Positions 36,537 through 44,919 of a stretch of DNA of 64,000 nt are shown one piece after another (within the stretch, counting starts at the first letter, position 1; each line of letters starts with the position of its first letter). This stretch comes from Ornithinibacillus salinisoli (GTDB taxonomy: Bacteria > Bacillota > Bacilli > Bacillales > Amphibacillaceae). A program made the translations under genes and the position numbers. The notes below the pieces were generated by a model. That model made no database searches, was not told the origin of the DNA, and was given only the letters and a program-made list of their open reading frames with translations. The stretch is from the NCBI RefSeq assembly GCF_042682545.1, contig NZ_JBHUHQ010000015.1; one strand, written 5' to 3'.

Positions 36537-37664
36537 ATGTCGACAAATTTAGACAAAATACGGGGAGTGACAGGCACCATATTTCAGTACTTACATTCGA
36601 ATCCGGAGGTGAGTTGGGATGAGTTTGGTACAACGGATTATATTAGGGGGATTTTTGAGGGTTATGAGGAGTGTAGGATTACTTCGTTTGAGGATTCTCC
36701 AGGTATCGTTATTGAGATTGGTCAGGGAAAACCTGTTGTTGCCTTGCGAGCAGATATGGATGCGCTATGGCAGGAGGTAGACGGTATATTCCAAGCAAAT
36801 CACTCTTGTGGTCATGATGCCCATATGACAATTGTAATAGGGACATTACTAACACTACTTGATCAAGATCTTCCGAATCAGGGGACGTTTCGATTTATTT
36901 TTCAACCTGCTGAAGAAAAGGGAACTGGTGCATTAGCATTCGTAGAAAAAGGTGTAGTAGATGACGTTGACTTTTTATATGGGATGCATTTGCGACCAAT
37001 GCAAGAATTACAGTATGGACAGTATGCACCAGCTATTCAGCACGGAGCGGCACGATTTTTAAAGGGAATAATCCGTGGAGAGGATGCTCATGGAGCAAGG
37101 CCACATTTAAATGTCAATGCAATTCAGATTGGTAGTGAACTTGTCCAACATTTAAATAATATTCATTTGGATCCAATGGTTCCATATTCGGTGAAAATGA
37201 CAAAATTCCACGCTGGTGGAGATAGTTCGAATATTATTCCCGGAAATGCATCACTTTCCCTTGATATCCGTGCACAAACTAATGAAGTGATGGATGCATT
37301 ACACGGAAAAATTGAACGTGTTATCAGATTGCTTTCTGATTACCATGAAGTTGAAATTGACTTGGAAGTTGGAGCTAATATTGCAGCAGCTGTCATTAAT
37401 GAGGAAGCGAGCTTGAATATGAAAGAAGCAATTGTTCAATCAGTAGGACAGGATAAATTAGCATCAATGATAACGACAACTGGTGGAGATGATTTCCATT
37501 TTTATACGATCAAACGACCAGACTTAAAAGCTACCATGCTTGCGATAGGCTGTGATCTACATCCGGGACTACATCATCCCAATATGACTTTTAAGCATGA
37601 AGTTATTCCCGAGGCTGTTGAAGTGTTAGCGAAAGTATTGGTACTAACTGCTGATAACTATTAG
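36537..37664 (+). CDS. M20-family amidohydrolase (likely N-acyl-L-amino acid hydrolase), N-terminus encoded by a REP half
   Basis: A 375-residue metallopeptidase of the M20D aminoacylase/carboxypeptidase type. Metal site: HSCGHDAH at 89-96 (His89, Cys91, His93), EEKG at 126-129, and the His near position 174-180; TGGDDFHFY near the C-terminus. In the operon with a GNAT and an N-acylamino acid racemase, the likely role is removal of the N-succinyl group from the L-form. Residues 2-14 (STNLDKIRGVTGT) are read from a REP half copy at 36539-36578. AAGGAG lies 8 bases before the ATG. The native start was probably rebuilt by the repeat; normal M20D homology begins around residue 15. Confidence 0.87.
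   Translation: MSTNLDKIRGVTGTIFQYLHSNPEVSWDEFGTTDYIRGIFEGYEECRITSFEDSPGIVIEIGQGKPVVALRADMDALWQEVDGIFQANHSCGHDAHMTIVIGTLLTLLDQDLPNQGTFRFIFQPAEEKGTGALAFVEKGVVDDVDFLYGMHLRPMQELQYGQYAPAIQHGAARFLKGIIRGEDAHGARPHLNVNAIQIGSELVQHLNNIHLDPMVPYSVKMTKFHAGGDSSNIIPGNASLSLDIRAQTNEVMDALHGKIERVIRLLSDYHEVEIDLEVGANIAAAVINEEASLNMKEAIVQSVGQDKLASMITTTGGDDFHFYTIKRPDLKATMLAIGCDLHPGLHHPNMTFKHEVIPEAVEVLAKVLVLTADNY
36539..36578. repeat. REP half copy inside the M20 coding sequence
   Basis: GTCGACAAATTTAGACAAAA then TACGGGGAGTGACAGGCACC, the right part of a class B REP. It begins within the start codon and reads in frame through codon 14. Confidence 0.88.
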
Positions 37665-37681
37665 GAAAGGGAGGATTTTTC

Positions 37682-38467
37682 ATGCAGGAAACGGTAGAAA
37701 TCCGACGCTTAACAACGATGGAAGAATTACGCCAGATGCAGGAAGTAGAGGCAGCTGTTTGGCAAGCCGAACCAACTCCAGTCCATCAAACGTATACAGC
37801 TTCGTACAATGGTGGGCTGATGCTGGGAGCTTTTATCGGTGAAAAAATGATCGGGTTCCAATATAGCTTTGCAGGATTTGATGGGGAAAATCCCTATCTC
37901 TGCTCACATATGCTAGGTATTTTGCCTGCTTATCGAAATGGTGGATTGGGTGTAAAAATGAAATTCAAACAGGCGGAAGTTGCACGAGAATTAGGCTATG
38001 AAATGATGACGTGGACATTTGATCCTTTGGAAAGCTTGAATGCGTATGTGAATTTACACAAGCTTGGCAGTGTAGGTGCATCATATAAAGTGAATCATTA
38101 TGGGATGATGGATGATGGGCTAAATAAAGGGTTGCCAACAGATCGGATCCAAATTGAATGGCGATTTAATAAGAAAAGTAAGATCTGTACCGAGTCATTC
38201 CATCTAAACAACGTATTGCTTGAAAAGAATGAAAGAGGTGAACCAGTTCTAACGAAAAAATTTTCGGAGGGATCATTTGATAGCAAACAGAACTCCTGGC
38301 TAGTGGCAATTCCTACAAATTTTCAGGAACTAAAGCAAAATAATTTAGAGCTTGCGATAACATGGCGGTATGAAACACGGAAAGTATTTCTAGAACTATT
38401 TTCAAACGGGTATCAAGCAACGGATCTGATTAGAAGAGATGGCGTCAGTTATTACTGTTTTTCATAA
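37682..38467 (+). CDS. GNAT-family acyltransferase (COG3375 type), likely amino acid N-succinyltransferase
   Basis: A 261-residue protein with a GNAT domain at the N-terminus (about 5-150). SHMLGILPAYRNGGLGVKMK is the acyl-CoA binding motif A (R/Q-x-x-G-x-G/A variant YRNGGLG). A second beta-rich region follows. In Geobacillus a GNAT next to an N-succinylamino acid racemase N-succinylates D-amino acids; this gene stands in the same place. The role is inferred from that context. The ATG follows GGGAGG. Confidence 0.75.
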   Translation: MQETVEIRRLTTMEELRQMQEVEAAVWQAEPTPVHQTYTASYNGGLMLGAFIGEKMIGFQYSFAGFDGENPYLCSHMLGILPAYRNGGLGVKMKFKQAEVARELGYEMMTWTFDPLESLNAYVNLHKLGSVGASYKVNHYGMMDDGLNKGLPTDRIQIEWRFNKKSKICTESFHLNNVLLEKNERGEPVLTKKFSEGSFDSKQNSWLVAIPTNFQELKQNNLELAITWRYETRKVFLELFSNGYQATDLIRRDGVSYYCFS

Positions 38468-38489
38468 AACAAATAAGGAGATTAACGGC

Positions 38490-39605
38490 ATGACTATTCC
38501 TATAAAGAAAATTATTTTACGTAGATTAATGATGCAATTAAACGATCCTTTTACGACTAGTTTTGGCACGATGGAAGATAAAGAGTTTTTTATCGCAGAG
38601 GTTGTTGATTCGGAAGGTAATCGTGGCTTTGGCGAATCTGTTGCATTTACGATTCCATGGTACAGTGAAGAAACGGTTAAAACGAATCTACATGTCATAG
38701 AAGATTTTTTAATTAACATCTTGAAAGAAAATAAGATCAATCATCCAGAGGAAGTACATGATCTATTTTCATCAATTAGAGGAAATAATATGGCGAAGTC
38801 TACCCTAGAAGGAGCGATATGGGACTTATATGCAAAACGGCAGGGGGTTCCTTTATCACAATTACTAGGTGGGGATAAAACAGAAATTGATGTTGGCATT
38901 AGTATTGGTATTCAACCATCCGTAAATGATCTATTACTAACGATTGGGCATTATGTGCGCGAAGGATATAAGCGTATTAAATTAAAAATTAAACCAGGTT
39001 GGGATATCGATGTGTTGCGAAAAGTACGCGAGTCGTTTCCGGATACATTAATCATGGCTGATGCTAATTCTGCTTACACATTGGATGATCTTGAACATTT
39101 AAAGAAACTAGATGAATTTGATTTGATGATGATTGAACAACCGCTGGAGCACGATGATATTGTCGATCATGCCAAACTACAAGCAGAAATCCATACTCCG
39201 ATTTGCTTAGATGAAAGTATTCATTCTTTGGCAGATGCTAGAAAAGCAGTAGAACTAGGCAGTTGTAAAATAATTAATATTAAAATCGGACGTGTAGGTG
39301 GTCTTCGTGAGGCGAAACGAATTCATGATTATTGTTTGGAAAAAGGGGTTGCAGTATGGTGTGGTGGAATGCTAGAAGCTGGCGTTGGTCGTGCGCATAA
39401 TGTTGCTCTAACGACATTGCCACAATTTACATTGCCTGGAGATACGGCAGGGTCCTCACGCTATTGGAAAAAGGACATTATTAAACCAGAAGTTTTCGTG
39501 GAAAATGGAGTGATTAAAGTACCGACTAAATCTGGGATTGGCTATGACATAGATGATGAAGCATTAGAAGAATTTACAGTAGAGAAGCGAGAATATGTGT
39601 TTTAA
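38490..39605 (+). CDS. N-acylamino acid racemase / o-succinylbenzoate synthase family (enolase superfamily)
   Basis: A 371-residue enolase-superfamily enzyme of the NSAR/OSBS (MenC) group. Catalytic residues are visible: K-x-K in RIKLKIKPGWD (Lys164, Lys166), metal ligands Asp191 (MADANSAY), Glu216 (IEQPLE) and Asp241 (CLDESI), and Lys265 (NIKIGRVGG). GGMLEAGVGRAHN closes the barrel. No other men genes are nearby, whereas an M20 hydrolase and a GNAT flank it, so racemisation of N-succinylamino acids is the better guess than menaquinone synthesis. ATG at 38490 follows AAGGAG. Confidence 0.88.
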   Translation: MTIPIKKIILRRLMMQLNDPFTTSFGTMEDKEFFIAEVVDSEGNRGFGESVAFTIPWYSEETVKTNLHVIEDFLINILKENKINHPEEVHDLFSSIRGNNMAKSTLEGAIWDLYAKRQGVPLSQLLGGDKTEIDVGISIGIQPSVNDLLLTIGHYVREGYKRIKLKIKPGWDIDVLRKVRESFPDTLIMADANSAYTLDDLEHLKKLDEFDLMMIEQPLEHDDIVDHAKLQAEIHTPICLDESIHSLADARKAVELGSCKIINIKIGRVGGLREAKRIHDYCLEKGVAVWCGGMLEAGVGRAHNVALTTLPQFTLPGDTAGSSRYWKKDIIKPEVFVENGVIKVPTKSGIGYDIDDEALEEFTVEKREYVF

Positions 39606-39682
39606 CTAGCATGTGCTAACGAAATAGATGGGGTTATATACCTCATCTATTTTATTAAAAAATATGAGGGAGGGAAAAGTCA

Positions 39683-40717
39683 TTGAATGGAAAACGAGAT
39701 AAGAAAAAAATTCAGAATAGTCCATTAGTTATAGACGGACATTTTGATTTATTGATGGATGTTCAAATCCAACGAGAACGTGGTAGATCAAATGTAATCG
39801 AAACCGATTATTATCCTCGGTTTGTAAAAGGTGGTGTCGATGTAGTTGTTGCATCCATATTTGTTGATAGCACCTTTGTACCGGAAATGGCACTTCGAAA
39901 AGCATTAGGTCAAATTAGTGCTTTGTATGAAGAAGTAGCTGATTCGTCTGACAAATTGATGATTTGCTATAACGCCGAGGATATGGAGATGGCAAAAGCA
40001 TGGGGGAAGATTGGGTTTCTACTATCTATTGAAGGTGCTGAGCCACTCGGAAATGATCTGAGTTTATTACGGGTTTTTTATGAATTAGGTGTTCGTAATC
40101 TAGGTTTAGTATGGAGCCGTAGGAATGCGATTGGCGATGGGAGTCATTTTCAACCTGTAAAAGAAGGTAGAATTAGTGGTATAACTGAATTTGGAGTGAG
40201 AGTTATTGAAGAGGCGGAAAAATTAGGTATAACCATTGATGTTTCTCATCTAAATGATGAAGGCTTTTGGGATGTCATCGCGTTAGCTACTAAACCGGTA
40301 ATTGCTTCCCATTCCAATGCTCGCACTTTATGTTCAACGATGCGCAATTTAGCAGATGATCAGATAGTAGCAATTGCTAAAACAAACGGTGTGATTGGTG
40401 TCAATGCAGCGAGTATGCTTGTTGGTAATACGGACGAAAAGAGTGATATGGATCAACTTATTAATCATCTCGATTATCTTGTGGATGTTGCTGGGATCAA
40501 TCATGTTGGTATTGGGTTAGATTTATGTGATGACGTGATGAAATATGTGTCTTCGGAAGATTTGGCAAGCATGCCACGGAAGCCTTTCGATGTAATTCCT
40601 GGTCATCAATCACTACCTGAATTTATTGACAAATTATCTAGAAGAGGATATGACGATGAAGCTGTTAAAGCATTACTAGGTGGAAATTTTTTACGAATTT
40701 TTAAGGGGGGAAAATAA
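39683..40717 (+). CDS. Membrane dipeptidase family M19 (renal dipeptidase-like)
   Basis: A 344-residue zinc dipeptidase. IDGHFDLLMD near residue 20 gives the first metal-binding H-x-D; LLSIEGAEPL supplies the bridging Glu near 118; IDVSHLNDEGFWDV and PVIASHSNAR carry the other His ligands. M19 enzymes cleave dipeptides including those with a C-terminal D-residue, which fits the operon theme. There is no signal peptide, so it is cytoplasmic. TTG start, 8 bases after GAGGGAGGG. The stop overlaps the next ATG by one base. Confidence 0.9.
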   Translation: MNGKRDKKKIQNSPLVIDGHFDLLMDVQIQRERGRSNVIETDYYPRFVKGGVDVVVASIFVDSTFVPEMALRKALGQISALYEEVADSSDKLMICYNAEDMEMAKAWGKIGFLLSIEGAEPLGNDLSLLRVFYELGVRNLGLVWSRRNAIGDGSHFQPVKEGRISGITEFGVRVIEEAEKLGITIDVSHLNDEGFWDVIALATKPVIASHSNARTLCSTMRNLADDQIVAIAKTNGVIGVNAASMLVGNTDEKSDMDQLINHLDYLVDVAGINHVGIGLDLCDDVMKYVSSEDLASMPRKPFDVIPGHQSLPEFIDKLSRRGYDDEAVKALLGGNFLRIFKGGK

Positions 40718-41877
40718 TGGAGTCATTAATTAATAGTAATGTAGTTGTTTTAGCGATTCTTACGACATCCGTAGCGTTTTCGTTTTTTGTTCTTCGATAT
40801 AAGTGGGCAAGTTGGGCTGGTCCCGCACTGTTCAGTGTTATTATCGGAATTATATTAGGCAATGTTGGTATTTTGCCACATTGGCATGATGTTTATGGGA
40901 CGTTTTTCGAATATGCGATTCCTGTATCATTAACGATGATGTTATTAAATGTTAATTTGAAAGAGTGGCTAGCTTTGGCGAAAAGACCACTTCTTGCGAT
41001 GGGGTTTGCTGTTCTAAGTGTGTCAATTGTAACATTAATTGCTAGCTTGTTTTTTGCATCGAAAATAGCTGATGGATGGAAGTTAGCTGGAATGTTTATT
41101 GGTACATACACTGGTGGTAGTTCGAACTTAACGGCAATTGGTACCGGATTAGATGCATCACCAGAGCTGTTTGCAAGTGCAAATGCAGCAGATTATGTTG
41201 TTGGTATTCCTGCTTTAGTTTTATTCTTCGCACTTCCTGGTTTGATCGCAAAATCAACTTGGTTTAAAAAATGGTGGCCATACTCGTTGAAAGAGGATAA
41301 TGCTTTAGCAAATGATGAGAATGATCTATTTGCGAAGAAGAAATGGTCAATCACAGATGTAGCCATTTTATTTGCTATAGGTTTTGGTGTCACAGCTATT
41401 TCTCAAGGGCTTGCAGGATTATTTCCTGAATTATATGCTAGTGCGTTGAAAATTATCTTTATAACAACAATTGCTATTATTTTAGCACAGTTTAAACACA
41501 TCCGTTCCATACCTGGAAACACGGACTTAGGTATTTTTGTAGCAATGTTTTTCTTAGTTATTATTGGGTTAACCATTGATCTAAAAGAATTTGCAAACTC
41601 TGCACCAATCATTGCCGTATTCTGTTTTGTGATTATTTTAGGTTCATTCTTATTACACATTTTGTTATGTCGACTTTTCAAAATTGAGTATCAGTATGTC
41701 TTAATATCAGTTGTTGCAGCTGTTGCAGATGGCACTAGCGCTGCTGTTGTTGCGGGATCTGCAAAATGGAAATCGATAATTGGTACTGCAATAATTCTCG
41801 GATCAATTGGTATGGCACTCGGTAACTATATCGGAATAGGTATTGCATATGTCATTCGAAGTTTGATTGGTGCTTAA
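40717..41877 (+). CDS. DUF819 family membrane protein (YjcL-like), probable transporter
   Basis: A 386-residue membrane protein with about ten helices. GTYTGGSSNLTAIGTGLDAS near residue 130 and VVAAVADGTSAAVVAGS near 335 are the repeated half-motifs of this family. DUF819 proteins have no proven substrate that I know of; here coupling with dipeptidase and racemase genes suggests uptake or export of a peptide or amino acid. It starts in the stop codon of the dipeptidase gene. Confidence 0.82.
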   Translation: MESLINSNVVVLAILTTSVAFSFFVLRYKWASWAGPALFSVIIGIILGNVGILPHWHDVYGTFFEYAIPVSLTMMLLNVNLKEWLALAKRPLLAMGFAVLSVSIVTLIASLFFASKIADGWKLAGMFIGTYTGGSSNLTAIGTGLDASPELFASANAADYVVGIPALVLFFALPGLIAKSTWFKKWWPYSLKEDNALANDENDLFAKKKWSITDVAILFAIGFGVTAISQGLAGLFPELYASALKIIFITTIAIILAQFKHIRSIPGNTDLGIFVAMFFLVIIGLTIDLKEFANSAPIIAVFCFVIILGSFLLHILLCRLFKIEYQYVLISVVAAVADGTSAAVVAGSAKWKSIIGTAIILGSIGMALGNYIGIGIAYVIRSLIGA

Positions 41878-41929
41878 TCTAGCCGTTTTAGAAATGCATT
41901 TGAGTTTATTTTCAAGGAGGATGGGAAAA

Positions 41930-44017
41930 ATGAGCATCTATGGATCTAGTTTTGATTTCTATAAATCTGGCATACTTGAAGGTGTCGTACAGTTTGAAAA
42001 AGATGGAGTACGATTTGATTCGAAAGGGTTAGAGCCATTTCCAGTTTATTTTGAACAACTGAATATAGGTTCATTCGAAAAAGTAAATTTTAGTGGGGAT
42101 ACAGTGACCTTGACTACTGAGGAACGCTATGAAAAATATCAAGTGCTTGCAACTAATGTTGCGGGCAAAGAGCAAGAAGGTATTGTCTGGACTTTAATGA
42201 ATCAAAAGCTGCCTGTTGATATTGTAACTGTAAATAAGGAAATTGTGGCCTTCCTATTTCATGGCAGGGAAGATAGTATGATACTGGTGAAAAGTGGATT
42301 CGAGACGTTCACCCCATTAATGCTATGGGAAGATTCCTTGTTGTCAGAAGTAGAGCATGGAGTCAATCATCTCGGTCGTCATGATGTACCAATGCGGGAC
42401 GGGATTCACCTTGCAACGGATATTTGGCTTCCTAACAATCTATCGACAGGAGAAAAAGTTCCTACGATACTAATCCGTACTCCTTATGGACGATTAAGTG
42501 AGGTGTTTGGTGGACCTCATATGTATCGATATGTAAAACGTGGATTTGCTCTCGTTGTTCAAGATACAAGAGGACGCGAGGATTCTGAAGGTGAGTGGAT
42601 TCCGATGGCTTCAGAGATCCAGGATGGGGATGATACGTTAAATTGGATTGCTAGCCAAGCTTGGTCAGATGGGAAGGTTGGTATGATTGGTGGTTCCTAT
42701 GGTGGATTTGTCCAATGGGCTGCAGCAGCGAGTGGGAATCCTCATTTAAAAGCTATCATTAGTTTAGTGACTGCTGGAACTGCATTCGTGGATATTCCAC
42801 GAAAAGGCGGGACACTTATGTCTGGTACATTAGCTTGGGCTTTTATGATGGCAGATAGAAGAATGAATATCGAAGCAATGAATCGATATGATTGGGATGA
42901 ACTATTAGCCCATCGTCCGATAAAAGATATTCCGCAAAAAGCGTTAGGTGAGGATGTTCCTTTTTTAACGAAGTGGTTTGAACATGAGGATAATGATTCA
43001 TTTTGGTCACAGTCGGATTTCACGCTACACGGTGATAAAATTAATGTCCCTTCCTTATATGTTTCTGGTTGGTATGATGACGATGGAATGGGAACGACAC
43101 AAGCTTGGGAATTGAATCAGAAGAATCAGAGGGAAAATCAACGATTAGTGCTGGGTCCGTGGTATCATAATGCCAACTCGACAAGACAAATACATGATGT
43201 TCAGTTTGGTAAAAATGCTATTCGATATGACTTAGATATTTTATATCAAAAGTGGTTTGATCGATTTTTAAAGGGTATTCACAACGGTGTCGAGAAGGAA
43301 GGAACTGTCCAATATTATGTGGTAGGCTCAAATGAGTGGAAACAGAGTAATCAATGGCCACCAGCTGATATAGACTATCGGGAGTTCTATGTATCAAGTG
43401 AAGGAAACGCCAACGAAGGAACGGGTCAAGGAGTTTTGTCATTTGAGATGGTGAATCAAGAAAAGGTAGACAGCTATCAGTTTAATCCACAGAATGCAGC
43501 GCCATATTTGATTGATGTTTCTGAAAATGAGTGTAGTGTTCCAGAAATTTATAACGAGGTTGAACTTCGGGATGATGTGCTTGTTTACACGTCAGCTCCC
43601 CTTGAAGAAGATGTAGAAATAGCTGGAGATGTGTATGCCGTTTTATACGCATCCAGTTCAGCTCGTGACACGGATTGGGTAGTTCGTTTAACAGATGTGG
43701 ATGAAAATGGAAATTCCGTTCGTTTATCCGATGGGATTATTCGGGCAAGATATCGCCATTCATTTGAATCACCTGAATTACTTGAACCTAGTAGAGTAGA
43801 AAAATATGATATTCGAATGACCAAAATAGCAAATACCTTTAAAAAAGGGCATCGAATACGAGTTGCCATCACTTCGGGAGCTGTAAATTTAGCATTCCCA
43901 AATCAAAATACAGGGAATAAACCAGGCGAGGATACCGAGTTTGTCGTTGCCACACAAAAAGTGTTTCATAATAAAGATTATCCAACACATGTAAAACTAC
44001 CGGTTGTGAAAGCGTGA
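41930..44017 (+). CDS. CocE/NonD-family hydrolase (X-Pro dipeptidyl-peptidase S15 fold) with N-terminal extension
   Basis: A 695-residue serine hydrolase. The alpha/beta domain begins near residue 150 at GRHDVPMRDGIHLATDIWLP. The nucleophile Ser lies in MIGGSYGGFVQ, the Asp in SGWYDDDGMGT, the His in LGPWYHN. A C-terminal galactose-binding-like beta domain follows (about 500-690). The first 150 residues precede the usual family start and are unrecognised. Members act as cocaine esterase, glutaryl-7-ACA acylase or X-Pro peptidase; here peptide or amide hydrolysis fits the operon. ATG at 41930 follows AAGGAGG. Confidence 0.85.
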   Translation: MSIYGSSFDFYKSGILEGVVQFEKDGVRFDSKGLEPFPVYFEQLNIGSFEKVNFSGDTVTLTTEERYEKYQVLATNVAGKEQEGIVWTLMNQKLPVDIVTVNKEIVAFLFHGREDSMILVKSGFETFTPLMLWEDSLLSEVEHGVNHLGRHDVPMRDGIHLATDIWLPNNLSTGEKVPTILIRTPYGRLSEVFGGPHMYRYVKRGFALVVQDTRGREDSEGEWIPMASEIQDGDDTLNWIASQAWSDGKVGMIGGSYGGFVQWAAAASGNPHLKAIISLVTAGTAFVDIPRKGGTLMSGTLAWAFMMADRRMNIEAMNRYDWDELLAHRPIKDIPQKALGEDVPFLTKWFEHEDNDSFWSQSDFTLHGDKINVPSLYVSGWYDDDGMGTTQAWELNQKNQRENQRLVLGPWYHNANSTRQIHDVQFGKNAIRYDLDILYQKWFDRFLKGIHNGVEKEGTVQYYVVGSNEWKQSNQWPPADIDYREFYVSSEGNANEGTGQGVLSFEMVNQEKVDSYQFNPQNAAPYLIDVSENECSVPEIYNEVELRDDVLVYTSAPLEEDVEIAGDVYAVLYASSSARDTDWVVRLTDVDENGNSVRLSDGIIRARYRHSFESPELLEPSRVEKYDIRMTKIANTFKKGHRIRVAITSGAVNLAFPNQNTGNKPGEDTEFVVATQKVFHNKDYPTHVKLPVVKA

Positions 44018-44227
44018 TGATCAGAAAAAACTCAAGTGATTACTGAAATTTATAGCGAGGGCACAGCCTTTTGTGAGGGGAAAACGTACTTAATGAAGCT
44101 TTATGTATAGTTTGTTGTTTTTCTTCATATGTATAATTGGTAGTTCTTGCTATCGGATAGAAAATATAGGATAATAGAATTGTAAGGTAGTGGATGCTCG
44201 TCAAGTTAAAATTTAGGGGGGATAACC

Positions 44228-44857
44228 ATGCTAGTCAAAAACGATTATGTCAATAAAAAAGACGTTGTGTTTGTGCATGAAAATGACAGCATAGAGCAAA
44301 CAATGAAAAAACTGGAGGATTCCGGTTATAGATGTATCCCTGTTTTAGATGCGGAAGGAAAGAAGTATGTCGGAAATATTTATAAGGTCGATCTATTGGA
44401 ATATGAGATAGATCATTCGTTGACAGGGTCATTATCAGATCTAATTTCTGACCGTGAAGATAGTTTTGTCAAAGAAGACGATGCATTCTTTAAAGTATTT
44501 TCTTCCATTAAAAAGTTACCGTACCTGGCTGTAGTTGATGATTCTAAAGAATTTCTAGGAATATTGACGAATGGAAACGTTATTCAAGTGCTAGAAAATG
44601 CTTGGGGTGTTCACAATGGTAGCTATTCCTTTACGATAGGAACAATTGAGTATGCTGGTGTCCTACGAAAAATGCTAAAAGTTATAAATAAATACTGTAA
44701 TGTACAGAGTGTAATTTCATTAAATAATAACTCTCAATATGTAAGGAGAGTTTGTATCGTCTTACCGAAAGAAGTAGACGAGAAACTAGCAAAAGAAATT
44801 GAAATGGATTTAGACAAACATAACTTTACCGTAACAGACATAGAGAAATTAACTTAA
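44228..44857 (+). CDS. CBS-domain protein, CbpA-like (possible c-di-AMP binding)
   Basis: A 209-residue protein with a CBS pair (about 5-125; YRCIPVLDAEGKKYVGNIY and LPYLAVVDDSKEFLGILTN) followed by a C-terminal ACT-like domain (about 135-205). This architecture is that of Listeria CbpA, a cyclic-di-AMP-binding protein, and of AcuB. The ligand assignment is by architecture only. A GGGGGGAT site precedes the ATG. It appears monocistronic; a terminator-like REP follows. Confidence 0.68.
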   Translation: MLVKNDYVNKKDVVFVHENDSIEQTMKKLEDSGYRCIPVLDAEGKKYVGNIYKVDLLEYEIDHSLTGSLSDLISDREDSFVKEDDAFFKVFSSIKKLPYLAVVDDSKEFLGILTNGNVIQVLENAWGVHNGSYSFTIGTIEYAGVLRKMLKVINKYCNVQSVISLNNNSQYVRRVCIVLPKEVDEKLAKEIEMDLDKHNFTVTDIEKLT

Positions 44858-44871
44858 GTTGCTGTATTTTA

Positions 44872-44912
44872 GGTGCCTGTCACTTGTCAAAAATTGACAA
44901 GTGACAGGCACC
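44872..44912. repeat. REP palindrome, class C (perfect), terminator-like
   Basis: Arms GGTGCCTGTCACTTGTCAA / TTGACAAGTGACAGGCACC, loop AAA, then TCTTTTTTT. It lies between the convergent CBS and amidase genes. Confidence 0.93.
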
Positions 44913-44919
44913 TCTTTTT

